Shown piece by piece: positions 7,816 to 14,940 of a stretch of 64,000 nt of DNA. The DNA is taken from NCBI GenBank assembly GCA_003168375.1, contig PMSI01000005.1:1-64000 (forward strand). Direction: 5' to 3'. Below the pieces are notes generated by a model that made no database searches, was not told the DNA's origin, and saw only the letters and a list, made by a program, of their open reading frames with translations. This DNA comes from Vulcanimicrobiota bacterium (GTDB taxonomy: Bacteria; Vulcanimicrobiota; Vulcanimicrobiia; Vulcanimicrobiales; Vulcanimicrobiaceae). Numbering within the stretch: the first letter of the stretch is position 1; each line of letters begins with the position of its first letter. Made by a program: the position numbers and the translations under genes.

Positions 7816-8555
7816 CCCCATTGCGCTGCTGCGACGTCGAACGTCTTTGGGACGAAATGCGCGAGGGCGTCCAACCGCGCCGCGAGCACGTCCTCGCCCA
7901 CCTGCGGGCGTGTCCGGAATGCCAGGAGATCTACCGGGAGAACGAAGGGATCGCATACTGCCTGACCTGCCTTCCGCTCGTCGATCCGCCGCAGAGCCTC
8001 GTTCCGAAAATCCTCGACCACATCAAAGCGACCGTAAAGATCGCCGCCCCGGACTCGATCGCGAACGTCGAGTCGCCGATCGGCCGGCTCTACGTCGCCT
8101 TCCGCCACACCGGGATCACCGCCGTCGCCCTCGACCGGGGTGAAGGGGACGAACCCGTCCTGGCCAGGCTCCAGCGCCGCCTCGGCCGCGGGCTGATCCC
8201 GTCACAGGCGCCCCAGTGGGTCACCGAGACCGTCGCCGCGTTTTTCCGCACGCATCGTCCCGACCTCGAAAAGGTCGACATCAGCGAGCTCACCCCGTTC
8301 GAGCAGTCGGCGCTCCGGGCCGCGGCGACGATCCCGCCCGGCGAGGTGCGCTCTTACGGCTGGATCGCCGAGAAGCTCGGCCAGCCGACGGCAGCCCGCG
8401 CGGTCGGGCGTGCGATGGCGCGCAATCCTGTTCCATTGCTCTACCCGTGCCATCGCGTCGTCGACGCGACCGGCGCCCTGCACCAGTACGCCTACGGTGT
8501 CGAAGTCAAAGCGCGAATCCTCGCCCTGGAGGGGTATCACCCGGTTCGCCGCTGA
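7812..8555 (+). CDS. Anti-sigma-type zinc finger fused to O6-alkylguanine-DNA methyltransferase
   Basis: A 247-residue two-domain protein. Residues 1-60 match the zinc-binding anti-sigma (ZAS) pattern: C6/C7, then H30-x3-C34-x2-C37 (HLRACPEC), with C50 and C53 just after. The C-terminal half is a 6-O-methylguanine methyltransferase. Residues 85-150 form the N-terminal ribonuclease-H-like part (VESPIGRLYVAF). Residues 161-240 form the active domain with PPGEVRSYGWIA, RAVGRAMARNPVPLLYPCHRVV and ALEG. The acceptor cysteine is present (C213 in PCHR), so it is not an alkyltransferase-like protein with Trp at that place. Known: MGMT/Ogt transfers the alkyl group irreversibly to this Cys; ZAS domains hold ECF sigma factors. 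Inferred: alkylation of C213 could release the overlapping sigma factor. The GTG start overlaps its stop. Confidence 0.85.
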   Translation: MTPLRCCDVERLWDEMREGVQPRREHVLAHLRACPECQEIYRENEGIAYCLTCLPLVDPPQSLVPKILDHIKATVKIAAPDSIANVESPIGRLYVAFRHTGITAVALDRGEGDEPVLARLQRRLGRGLIPSQAPQWVTETVAAFFRTHRPDLEKVDISELTPFEQSALRAAATIPPGEVRSYGWIAEKLGQPTAARAVGRAMARNPVPLLYPCHRVVDATGALHQYAYGVEVKARILALEGYHPVRR

Positions 8556-8666
8556 GCGGACAATCGGTTCGCGAGTTCCGGAAGGAGAACGCGCGAAGCG
8601 CTCGCGAAAGCGGGGCTCACGATACGTCCGCGGACCCTTCAGACGAGAGATCAGCGAAGGCTAACA
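8556..8666 (+). ncRNA. Upstream structured segment of candidate RNA
   Basis: This segment has strong local complementarity: TTCGCGAG (8567-8574) with CTCGCGAA (8601-8608), a GTTC/GAAC hairpin capped by CCGGAAGG, a GCGC-GAA-GCGC hairpin, a GTCCGCGGAC palindrome and CCTTC (8636-8640) with GAAGG (8656-8660). The first eight bases, GCGGACAA, can also pair with TTGTCCGC at 8775-8782. No convincing reading frame covers it. It is either the 5' part of one longer RNA or a separate leader. Confidence 0.5.
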
Positions 8667-8783
8667 GGCGGACAAGAGGAGGTGGTCATCGTTACTAGCG
8701 ACAGTCCCAATCAATGTCTCACGATGATCGGAGGGCTCCGGACGTAAGTCCGGTCTCCGCAAACCGAAGAACCTTTGTCCGCC
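8667..8783 (+). ncRNA. Candidate structured RNA, three-way junction, unknown family
   Basis: Three helices fit one fold. P1 pairs GGCGGACAA (8667-8675) with TTGTCCGCC (8775-8783). P2 pairs GGTCATCGT (8682-8690 area) with ACGATGATC, enclosing an inner GACA/TGTC helix. P3 pairs CGGAG and CTCCGGAC with GTCCGG and CTCCG around a GTAA tetraloop. The junction strands are purine-rich. It ends directly in a rho-independent terminator and lies between the methyltransferase fusion and pcp. It lacks the T-arm of a tRNA, the SRP symmetric loop, and RNase P or tmRNA signatures. It could be a stand-alone small RNA, a 3'-UTR-derived RNA of the sigma operon, or a leader element controlling pcp. Confidence 0.6.
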
Positions 8784-8808
8784 GCCCCGTTCGGGGGCGG
8801 CTTTTTTT
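8781..8808 (+). terminator. Rho-independent terminator
   Basis: GCCGCCCC (8781-8788) pairs with GGGGCGGC (8794-8801) around a GTTCG loop, followed by seven Ts. Its first three bases are also the last three of helix P1 of the candidate RNA, so the two helices compete at that point. It ends transcription of the sigma operon or of the RNA. The 54 bases after it, up to pcp, show no further structure. Confidence 0.9.
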
Positions 8809-8862
8809 GTCCGGAGATTCTCTCAGAGGTCCCTTGCCTCAGCCGCAGAAAACCTGCGGTTC

Positions 8863-9561
8863 GTGTCCCGGAAGGTTCTGCTGACCGGTTTCGAGCCGTT
8901 CGGACCCCACCTCGTGAACCCCAGCGAACTGCTCGCGCGCAGTCTCGAAGGCCGGATCGTCGGCGGATGCGTGGTCGGCGTGCGCGTGTTTCCGGTCGAG
9001 ACGCGGACGCTGCAAGACCGCATCGAGGCGGCGCTCCGCGAGGAGCAGCCCGCGTTCGTCATCGGCGTCGGCCTCGCGGCCGGCCGCGCGGCGCTCGGTC
9101 TCGAGCGGGTTGCGGTGAACGTGCTCGACTTTGACATTCCGGACGCAGTCGGGACGATGCGCAAGAACGACCCCGTGCAGCGCGGCGGACCGGACGGACG
9201 GCTTGCGACGTTACCGCTGAACGAGATCGTCGCCGCCTGGGGTGAGGCCGGCGTCCCCGGCTATGTCTCGGACAGTGCCGGCACGTATCTCTGCAATCAG
9301 TGGCTGTATGAAGCTCTGGCGCTCACCGCGAACGCCGCGCCGCCGATCCCCACCGGATTCGTCCACGTCCCGGTGCTGCCGGCGCAGGCAGTGCAGCTCG
9401 GCGCCGACCGGACGCCATCGATGACCCTCGATCTCATGCGGCGCGGCCTCGAGACGGCGATCGAAACGATCGCGCTGCTGCTCGACACCAAGCCGACGCC
9501 ATCGCAGCGGGCGGGCGACAAGCTTTGGTTCCCCCGCGGACTACGAGAAGTTGAACGATAA
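8863..9561 (+). CDS. pcp: Pyrrolidone-carboxylate peptidase
   Basis: A cysteine peptidase (family C15) that removes N-terminal pyroglutamate from peptides, in the cytoplasm. At 232 residues it is slightly longer than the usual 215. It starts with the family signature VLLTGFEPFG. The catalytic triad is visible: E81 in GLERVAVNVLDF, C144 in SAGTYLCNQ and H168 in GFVHVPVLP. The start is GTG. Its last 11 bases overlap the TTG of the PHP gene, so the two may be co-translated. It lies directly behind the structured RNA and terminator, so leader control is possible. Confidence 0.93.
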   Translation: MSRKVLLTGFEPFGPHLVNPSELLARSLEGRIVGGCVVGVRVFPVETRTLQDRIEAALREEQPAFVIGVGLAAGRAALGLERVAVNVLDFDIPDAVGTMRKNDPVQRGGPDGRLATLPLNEIVAAWGEAGVPGYVSDSAGTYLCNQWLYEALALTANAAPPIPTGFVHVPVLPAQAVQLGADRTPSMTLDLMRRGLETAIETIALLLDTKPTPSQRAGDKLWFPRGLREVER

Positions 9562-11458
9562 CAACGAGCGCGACCCGCGCCTCTACGCAATCCCCGACAC
9601 GCACGGTCACGCCAAAGGCGAGCACAAGCCCTACCTCGAGGAGCGTCCGCTTCCGCTGACCGCACGGATGCTGTTCCTGTGGTTCTACCATGCTTGCCGG
9701 CGTGGTTTTCCGCGCTTCCTGATGGTCGCGGATCATATGAACTACCTGACCTTCGAAGACCCGGCCGCGGTGAACCTCGTGCGCCGCGCACTCAAGCTCG
9801 CGCAGGCCGGCGATCTGTACGGGGCCGCCGAGACCGCGAACGTCGACGTGGGGCACGCGGCGGTCGTGAGCGAGGGGCTGCGCCGCGGCATGCGCTATTC
9901 GATCGGCGCCGAGGTCGACAACGACCCGCGTTCGCGTCCTGACGCGCAGAACATCGTCGACGCGATGCGGCCCGACGGCATCGTGCGCTCGGTGCACTTC
10001 ATCCCGATCACGCATCCGGTTCACGGCGAGAACTGGCCGTGGCCGTTCGACAATCCCGAGTTCAGCGATCTCTTCGACGTGGTCGGAACCGAGCAGACGT
10101 GGGAGCTGTACGTCACCGTGCTCGTCGATGCGATCGAACGGCTCCCCGGCCACATCATCGGCCACTTCTTCGTCCCGGCCGTGTTCGGCCACTGGCCCGA
10201 CGACGCCAAACTCAGCGAGTACGAGGACCGCGTCCTCGCCGCCGCCGCCGCGCGCGGCATGGCGGTCGAGTTCAACTCGCGCTTCTTTTACCGCGACCAC
10301 GACGTCGAGGAGAAAGACCGCTACCTCGACGCCAACAAGCGGTTCTTGCGCAAGGCGAAGGAACGCGGCGTCGCGATTGCGATCGGTTCCGACGCGCACT
10401 CGCCGAAGGATCAGGGCGGCGCGTTCGACGTCGTGCTGCACGTGCTGGACGAGCTCGACATCAACGAGATCGTCTTCCCGATGGGCGGCGTCCTGCGCCG
10501 CGTCGCGCTCCGCGTGGTGCGAGAGCCCGAACCCGAGCCCGTCCCCGAACCCGCTCCGCCCGAGCCGCAGAAGACCGACGAGGTCGCGCCGGAACCGGCG
10601 AAGCAAGTTCGCAAGGCCCGCGCAACCGCGAAGGCGGCCCGGCCCCCGCAGACCTCTCCGGAGCGCCCGCCGGAACGTCCCCAGACCTCGAGCCCTCCTC
10701 CGGCCCCGGCACAGCAGGCCGAGGCGCAGCAGCCCGCATCCGAGCCGGCGAGCCTCGACCCGGCTCCCGAGCCGCCCAAGAAACCGGCCCCCAAGAAAAA
10801 GCCGGCGCCTCCGAGCACCGCCGAGGCGCCTGTACCCGAACCGGTCGCGGTAAAGCCCCCGGCTCCCGCAAAGCCTCCGGCTCCCGCAAAGCCCCCGGCT
10901 CCCGTAAAAGCCGCGGCGCCCGCGAAAGCCAAAGCCGCCGCACCCATCGCGAAGCCCGTCGCGAAGCCCGTCGCGAAGCCCGTCGCGAAGCCCGTCGCGA
11001 AGCCGGTCGCGAAGCCGGTCACAAAGCCCGTCGCGAAACCGGTCGCGAAGCCCGCCGCCAAGGCTGCTCCCGCGAAGGCGGCTGCTGCCAAACCGGTGGC
11101 AAAAGCCGCTGCGAAGACCCCGCCCAAGGCGGCGAGCGCACGGCATTCGCCGGCGAAGCCGGCTCACGCCAAGAAAGCCACGCCGGCCAAGGCCGGCTCC
11201 AAAAAGGCCATGCCGGCGAAGGCGGCCGCCCAAAAGGCGAGTCCGGCCCGTCCGGCGTCGAAGAAGTCCGCACCGGCCAGGAAGGCCGCAGCGGCGAAAA
11301 AGCCGATGCCGAAGAAGTCGGCGCCGGCGCGCGCGGTCGGCAAGAAGGCCGCGCCGAAGAAGGTCGCCACGAAAAAAGCTCCGGCGCGCGGTGCGCCGGC
11401 CCGCAAAGCGGCCACAAAGAAAACGACGGCGAAAAAGACGGCGGCCAAGCGCCGCTAG
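9551..11458 (+). CDS. PHP-domain protein with histone-H1-like basic tail
   Basis: A 635-residue fusion. Residues 1-320 are a PHP-type metal-dependent phosphoesterase: DTHGHAKGEH near the start, FLMVADHMNYL, GHFFVPAVFGHWP and IAIGSDAHSPKDQ supply the expected His/Asp metal ligands. Residues about 323-430 are Pro/Glu-rich. From about 434 to the end the protein is almost only Lys, Ala and Pro, with KPPAPA and KPVA repeats and an end rich in KKAP and KKTA, like bacterial histone-H1-like proteins and AlgP. A tail of this kind usually binds DNA or RNA. Inference: the phosphoesterase is tethered to nucleic acid. The TTG start is the only one before the first metal-binding motif. Confidence 0.8.
   Translation: MNDNNERDPRLYAIPDTHGHAKGEHKPYLEERPLPLTARMLFLWFYHACRRGFPRFLMVADHMNYLTFEDPAAVNLVRRALKLAQAGDLYGAAETANVDVGHAAVVSEGLRRGMRYSIGAEVDNDPRSRPDAQNIVDAMRPDGIVRSVHFIPITHPVHGENWPWPFDNPEFSDLFDVVGTEQTWELYVTVLVDAIERLPGHIIGHFFVPAVFGHWPDDAKLSEYEDRVLAAAAARGMAVEFNSRFFYRDHDVEEKDRYLDANKRFLRKAKERGVAIAIGSDAHSPKDQGGAFDVVLHVLDELDINEIVFPMGGVLRRVALRVVREPEPEPVPEPAPPEPQKTDEVAPEPAKQVRKARATAKAARPPQTSPERPPERPQTSSPPPAPAQQAEAQQPASEPASLDPAPEPPKKPAPKKKPAPPSTAEAPVPEPVAVKPPAPAKPPAPAKPPAPVKAAAPAKAKAAAPIAKPVAKPVAKPVAKPVAKPVAKPVTKPVAKPVAKPAAKAAPAKAAAAKPVAKAAAKTPPKAASARHSPAKPAHAKKATPAKAGSKKAMPAKAAAQKASPARPASKKSAPARKAAAAKKPMPKKSAPARAVGKKAAPKKVATKKAPARGAPARKAATKKTTAKKTAAKRR
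10852..11055 (+). repeat. Tandem coding repeats (KPPAPA and KPVA units)
   Basis: Three 18-bp units encoding KPPAPA begin near 10852. About nine 12-bp units of the form GCGAAGCCCGTC, encoding KPVA, lie at about 10948-11055. The units are nearly identical at DNA level, so copy number probably varies between strains. They have no spacers and are not CRISPR. Confidence 0.85.
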
Positions 11459-11472
11459 GAGGAGACCCGGTT

Positions 11473-13137
11473 TTGCGTAGACTCGTGATCGGCGCGCTCG
11501 CGTGCGCGCTGTCCGTCAGCGCGTGCACGAAGGTAGGAGACCAGAGTGCCACCGCACTGAGCGTCAGCACGGGAGGCGGCGCAGGCACCATCCCGGGGGA
11601 GCTTCGCGTCGCGATCCAGCGGGCGCCGAACACGCTCAACCCGATCCTCGCGGCGAACACGACGGAGGGTTTCCTCAACCGTCTCTCGTTCGACACGCTC
11701 CTCAGCGTCGACGGCCGCACGAAAAAGACCATCCCCATCCTGGCGACCGAGGTCCCGAGCGTGACGAACGGCGGGATCAGTCAAGACGGTCTCACGATCA
11801 CGTACCACCTCCACGACGGCGTGAAGTGGCACGACGGTGTGCCGTTCTCGAGCAAGGACGTCAAGTTCACTTGGCAAGCGATGATGAACAGTGCGAACAA
11901 CGTGAACGCGCGGGTCGGCTACGAGGACGTGCAGTCGGTCGACACGCCGAACGACACGACGGTCGTCTTCCACCTCAAGCACAAGTTCGCGCCGTTCGTG
12001 AACACCGTGTTCGCCGAGAGCGACGATCCGGTCTGCATCATTCCGGAGCACCTGCTCGCGAAGTACCCGAACCTCAACAAGATCCCGTTCAACCAGCAGC
12101 CGATCGGGACCGGTGCGTTCAAGGTCGCCTCGTGGGTGCGCGGCGACCACATCGAGCTCGTCGCGAACGACGACTATTTCCGCGGGAAGCCGAAGCTGCG
12201 CCGCATCTTCGTCCGCGAGATCCCCGACGAGAACACGTCGTTGAACGCGCTGCGCACGCACGACGTCGACTGGATCTTCGAAGCCTCACCGCAGCTATAC
12301 AAGCAGCTCAAGACGCTGCCGGGGATCACGACGATCCTCAACGACCAGCCGCAGACACTGGGAATGCAGATGAACACCTCGCGCGCGCCGCTGAACGACG
12401 TGCGGGTGCGGCGCGCGATCGCGTATGCGGTCGACAAGCAGTCGCTGGTCGACAAGAACACCGCCGGCAGCGCGGTCGTCGCCTGGGCCGACCAGCCGCC
12501 GTTCTCGTGGTCGTACGAGCCGGACGTGACCAAGTATCCGCACGACGTCGCAAAGGCGAAGCAGCTGCTCGCCGAAGCGGGCTGGAACCCTGGACCCGAC
12601 GGGATGATGCGCAAGAACGGCCAGCCGCTCTCGCTGCAGCTCTCGTTCAACGTCGAGAACGCCACGCGCAAGCTCGTCACCGTGCAGATTCAGTCGATGC
12701 TGAAAGAGGCCGGGATCGACACGCCGATCAAGGCGTATCCGGCCAACCTCTTCTTCGCCACCTACGGCCAAGGCGGTATCTTGACCACCGGCAAGTACGA
12801 TCTCGCCGTCTCCGGCTGGATCGCCGGATTCGATCCCGACGACCATTCGCTCTTCCAATGCGACCAAATCCCGCGACCTGGCCATCCCGACGGCGTGAAC
12901 TACACGCGCTACTGCAACAAGAGCGAGATGGACGCCGCGCAGGCGGCGGCGCTGGCGTCATACGACGAGCCCGACCGCAAGAAGGCCTACTCGACGATTC
13001 AGAAGCTGCTGGCACGCGACGTTCCTGAGGACTACCTCTGGTTCCCGCGGCAGGCGCAGCCGATCAACCCGGCGTTCAAAGGCTTCGCACCGAATCCGGT
13101 CAACGAAGCGTGGAACGCGTACGAGTGGGAGATCTAG
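11473..13137 (+). CDS. ABC transporter substrate-binding lipoprotein, family 5
   Basis: 554 residues. The N-terminus has a lipoprotein signal (RRLVIGALACALSVSAC), with the acylated Cys at about residue 20. The mature protein matches SBP_bac_5 oligopeptide/nickel-binding proteins: PNTLNPIL, YHLHDGVKWHDGVPFSSKDVKFTWQ, the GTGAFK motif, RRAIAYAVDK and AKQLLAEAGW. It captures peptides or similar solutes outside the membrane for an ABC importer. No permease or ATPase gene is adjacent, so it is an orphan here or pairs with a distant transporter. TTG 11473 is chosen because AGGAGG lies about 10 bases upstream. Proximity to pcp suggests peptide use. Confidence 0.9.
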   Translation: MRRLVIGALACALSVSACTKVGDQSATALSVSTGGGAGTIPGELRVAIQRAPNTLNPILAANTTEGFLNRLSFDTLLSVDGRTKKTIPILATEVPSVTNGGISQDGLTITYHLHDGVKWHDGVPFSSKDVKFTWQAMMNSANNVNARVGYEDVQSVDTPNDTTVVFHLKHKFAPFVNTVFAESDDPVCIIPEHLLAKYPNLNKIPFNQQPIGTGAFKVASWVRGDHIELVANDDYFRGKPKLRRIFVREIPDENTSLNALRTHDVDWIFEASPQLYKQLKTLPGITTILNDQPQTLGMQMNTSRAPLNDVRVRRAIAYAVDKQSLVDKNTAGSAVVAWADQPPFSWSYEPDVTKYPHDVAKAKQLLAEAGWNPGPDGMMRKNGQPLSLQLSFNVENATRKLVTVQIQSMLKEAGIDTPIKAYPANLFFATYGQGGILTTGKYDLAVSGWIAGFDPDDHSLFQCDQIPRPGHPDGVNYTRYCNKSEMDAAQAAALASYDEPDRKKAYSTIQKLLARDVPEDYLWFPRQAQPINPAFKGFAPNPVNEAWNAYEWEI

Positions 13138-13688
13138 TGTTCGACGAGCCGACGAGCCCGATCGCGCGGATCCCCGAGCTGCGCTGGCTGAGGAACATCA
13201 TCGTGGAGCGCGCGCTCACGCGCGGCGACTACCTGCTCTCGGGCGGCGCGCGCAGCGACTACTACATCGACAAGTTCAAACTGTTCGCCGACCCGCAGGT
13301 CCTGCGCCGGATCGCCCGCCTCTTCGTGCCGGTCATCTCCGAGCTCAACCCGAACGTGATCGGCGGAACCGAGCTCGGCGGCGTGATCATCGCCACCGCG
13401 GTCTCGCAGCTGACCGGCTTGCCGATGATCGTCGTGCGCAAGCAGCCCAAACAGTACGGGGCCTTTGCCGAAGAGTACGTCGAGGGTCCGATCCAGGGCG
13501 GACTGCACGTGCTGCTGCTCGAGGACGTCGTCACCAGCGGCCGCGAGCTGCTCGCTGCGAAGGCGCGGCTCGAAGAGCTGAACATGAAGGTCAGCCCCTA
13601 CGCCGTGATCTCTCGCGGCCTTGCGCCGGTCGGCTCGCTGATCCAGTTCTCCCTCCCCCGCGGCGAGGGCGGCCCAAGACAAAACTAG
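13137..13688 (+). CDS. pyrE: Orotate phosphoribosyltransferase-like protein
   Basis: A 183-residue type I phosphoribosyltransferase. LLLEDVVTSGRELLAA (about residues 126-141) is the PRPP-binding motif. RKQPKQYGAF around residue 101 provides the lysines typical of OPRT, and YYIDKFKLFADP corresponds to the OPRT segment before the core. It would convert orotate and PRPP to OMP in pyrimidine synthesis. No other pyr genes are nearby, and an OPRT-like salvage enzyme is possible. GTG 13137 overlaps the upstream stop by one base and has GGGAG before it. Its TAG and the TAG of the convergent hydrolase share the four bases CTAG. Confidence 0.8.
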   Translation: MFDEPTSPIARIPELRWLRNIIVERALTRGDYLLSGGARSDYYIDKFKLFADPQVLRRIARLFVPVISELNPNVIGGTELGGVIIATAVSQLTGLPMIVVRKQPKQYGAFAEEYVEGPIQGGLHVLLLEDVVTSGRELLAAKARLEELNMKVSPYAVISRGLAPVGSLIQFSLPRGEGGPRQN

Positions 13689-14446
13689 CGCGCGAGATCG
13701 AGCGTCGTGTGGTCGTCGGCCACGATGATCTCGCCGGCGAAGATCGCGCGCGCGGCTTGGTCGAGGTCGCGCGAGGTCGCTTCCTCGGGATAGTGCGTGA
13801 GGACGAGCCGGCGCACGCCGGCGTCGCGCGCCATCCCGGCGGCGTCGGCCGCCGACGAATGCCCGCGCAGGCCCTGCTCCACCTCACCGTGCCGCAGCGT
13901 CGCCTCGCAGAGGAAGACGTCGGTCTCGCGCGCGAGCGTCGTGACCCGCTCGTCGGGCGCGGTGTCGGCCGAGTAGGTCACGCTGATGCCGTCGCGCTCC
14001 CAGCGGACCGCGAACGCCGGGATGTAGTGCGCGGTGTGCGCGAAGCGCAGCGTGACGCCCTCGATCGCGAGCGGCCGCGACGGATCGTATTCGGAGAGCG
14101 CGAACACGTCGTCCAAGAAATCGCCGCCCTCGTGCGGGAACGCCGAAACCAGCGTGCGCAGCATCGCGAGTCCGCCCGGCGGCAGGTGGACCGGCAGCTT
14201 CTTCTCGCTCCGGTGCGCACCATAGCGCAGCGCGTAGCGGAGCGGGATCAGGTCGATGAAGTGGTCCGCGTGCATGTGGCTGATCACCACCGCACCGAGC
14301 CGGTCGTAGTCGGCGTGGCGGCGCAGGTTGGCGAATGCGCCCGTGCCCAGATCGAGCACGATCGGCGTCTCGCCGTCGTCGACCAGGTACGAGCTGCAGG
14401 CTCGGTCGGGGCGCGGAATCGACGAGCTCGATCCCGCGACCGTCAC
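13685..14446 (-). CDS. Metallo-beta-lactamase-fold hydrolase
   Basis: 253 residues. The zinc motif HMHADHFID is in the expected place, with further ligands in FAHTAHYIPAF, SADTAP and the terminal LTHYPEE. The N-terminus VTVAGSSSSIPRPDRACSSYLV resembles RNase Z/ElaC and phosphonate or cyclic-nucleotide phosphodiesterase relatives (DHxHxDH variants with GSSxxxP). The exact substrate cannot be read from sequence. The GTG at 14446 begins right at the first beta strand. The longer ORF would overlap bcp by 64 bases and is rejected. Confidence 0.85.
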   Translation of the reverse strand: MTVAGSSSSIPRPDRACSSYLVDDGETPIVLDLGTGAFANLRRHADYDRLGAVVISHMHADHFIDLIPLRYALRYGAHRSEKKLPVHLPPGGLAMLRTLVSAFPHEGGDFLDDVFALSEYDPSRPLAIEGVTLRFAHTAHYIPAFAVRWERDGISVTYSADTAPDERVTTLARETDVFLCEATLRHGEVEQGLRGHSSAADAAGMARDAGVRRLVLTHYPEEATSRDLDQAARAIFAGEIIVADDHTTLDLAR

Positions 14447-14460
14447 GCGCGCCGTCGCCG

Positions 14461-14922
14461 TCAGAGCGATCGGACTGCCTCGAGGACGGCCGCGGCGTGT
14501 CCCTCGACCGAGACGCGCGGCCACACCTTCTCGATCGTGCCGTCCGGACCGGCCAGAAACGTCGAGCGCTGGATGCCGATGCTCTTCTTTCCGTACATGT
14601 TCTTCTCGACGATCACGCCGAACGCGTCGCAGATCTGCGACGACGTGTCGGCCAGCAGCGGAAAGTTCAGTCCGTACTTCAGCGCGAACTTCTTCTGCGC
14701 CGCGACGTCGTCCCGGCTGACGCCGACGATCTCGGCACCGGCGGCGTTCAGCTCGGCTTTCTCGTCGCGAAACGCCTGCGACTCCGCCGTGCAGCCCGGC
14801 GTGTCGGCCTTCGGATAGAAATAGACGACCAGCTTGCGGCCGGCGAAGCCGCGCAGCCGCAAATCGTTCCCGTCCTGGTCGCTAGCGCCGAGATCCGGCA
14901 CCTTCGCACCCGCCTGGAGCAC
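14461..14922 (-). CDS. bcp: Peroxiredoxin, Bcp/PrxQ family
   Basis: A 153-residue thiol peroxidase that reduces hydrogen peroxide and organic peroxides. The peroxidatic cysteine is C44 in KADTPGCTAES. The usual atypical 2-Cys partner five residues later is missing (CTAESQ instead of CTxEAC). C98 in SSQIC could resolve instead, or the enzyme may work as 1-Cys. The rest, including RDDVAAQKKFALKYGLNFPLLAD, is typical. It sits between the hydrolase and the potassium channel, all leftward, with short spacers. Confidence 0.92.
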   Translation of the reverse strand: MLQAGAKVPDLGASDQDGNDLRLRGFAGRKLVVYFYPKADTPGCTAESQAFRDEKAELNAAGAEIVGVSRDDVAAQKKFALKYGLNFPLLADTSSQICDAFGVIVEKNMYGKKSIGIQRSTFLAGPDGTIEKVWPRVSVEGHAAAVLEAVRSL

Positions 14923-14940
14923 TGATCCTCCTCGTCGTCG

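Noticed and set aside
8567-8608. SRP RNA, because of the CCGGAAGGAG hairpin
   Set aside because: The GGAA-type tetraloop is there, but the conserved symmetric loop (AGCAG) is missing and flanking sequence does not match.
8682-8747. Short leader peptide ORF starting GTG
   Set aside because: The start overlaps the AGGAGG itself with no spacing, and the region is better explained by RNA helices.
8667-8783. tRNA-Sec or other tRNA
   Set aside because: Long acceptor-like stem, but no T-arm GTTCGA-type loop or anticodon arm of proper size; length 117.
10948-11055. CRISPR array
   Set aside because: Tandem 12-bp units without spacers inside a coding frame; no cas genes.
9434-11233. Long leftward open frame opposite the PHP/H1-like gene
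   Set aside because: Only the complement of the Lys/Ala/Pro repeats (giving Gly/Leu/Arg runs); no start, motif or context.
10039-11472. Upstream extension of the peptide-binding lipoprotein frame
   Set aside because: It overlaps the PHP gene in another frame; a good TTG start with AGGAGG and a lipobox is at 11473.
13686-13688. Shared CTAG stop codons of convergent genes as a special element
   Set aside because: Interesting economy, but several other convergent pairs in the window also overlap; probably just compactness.
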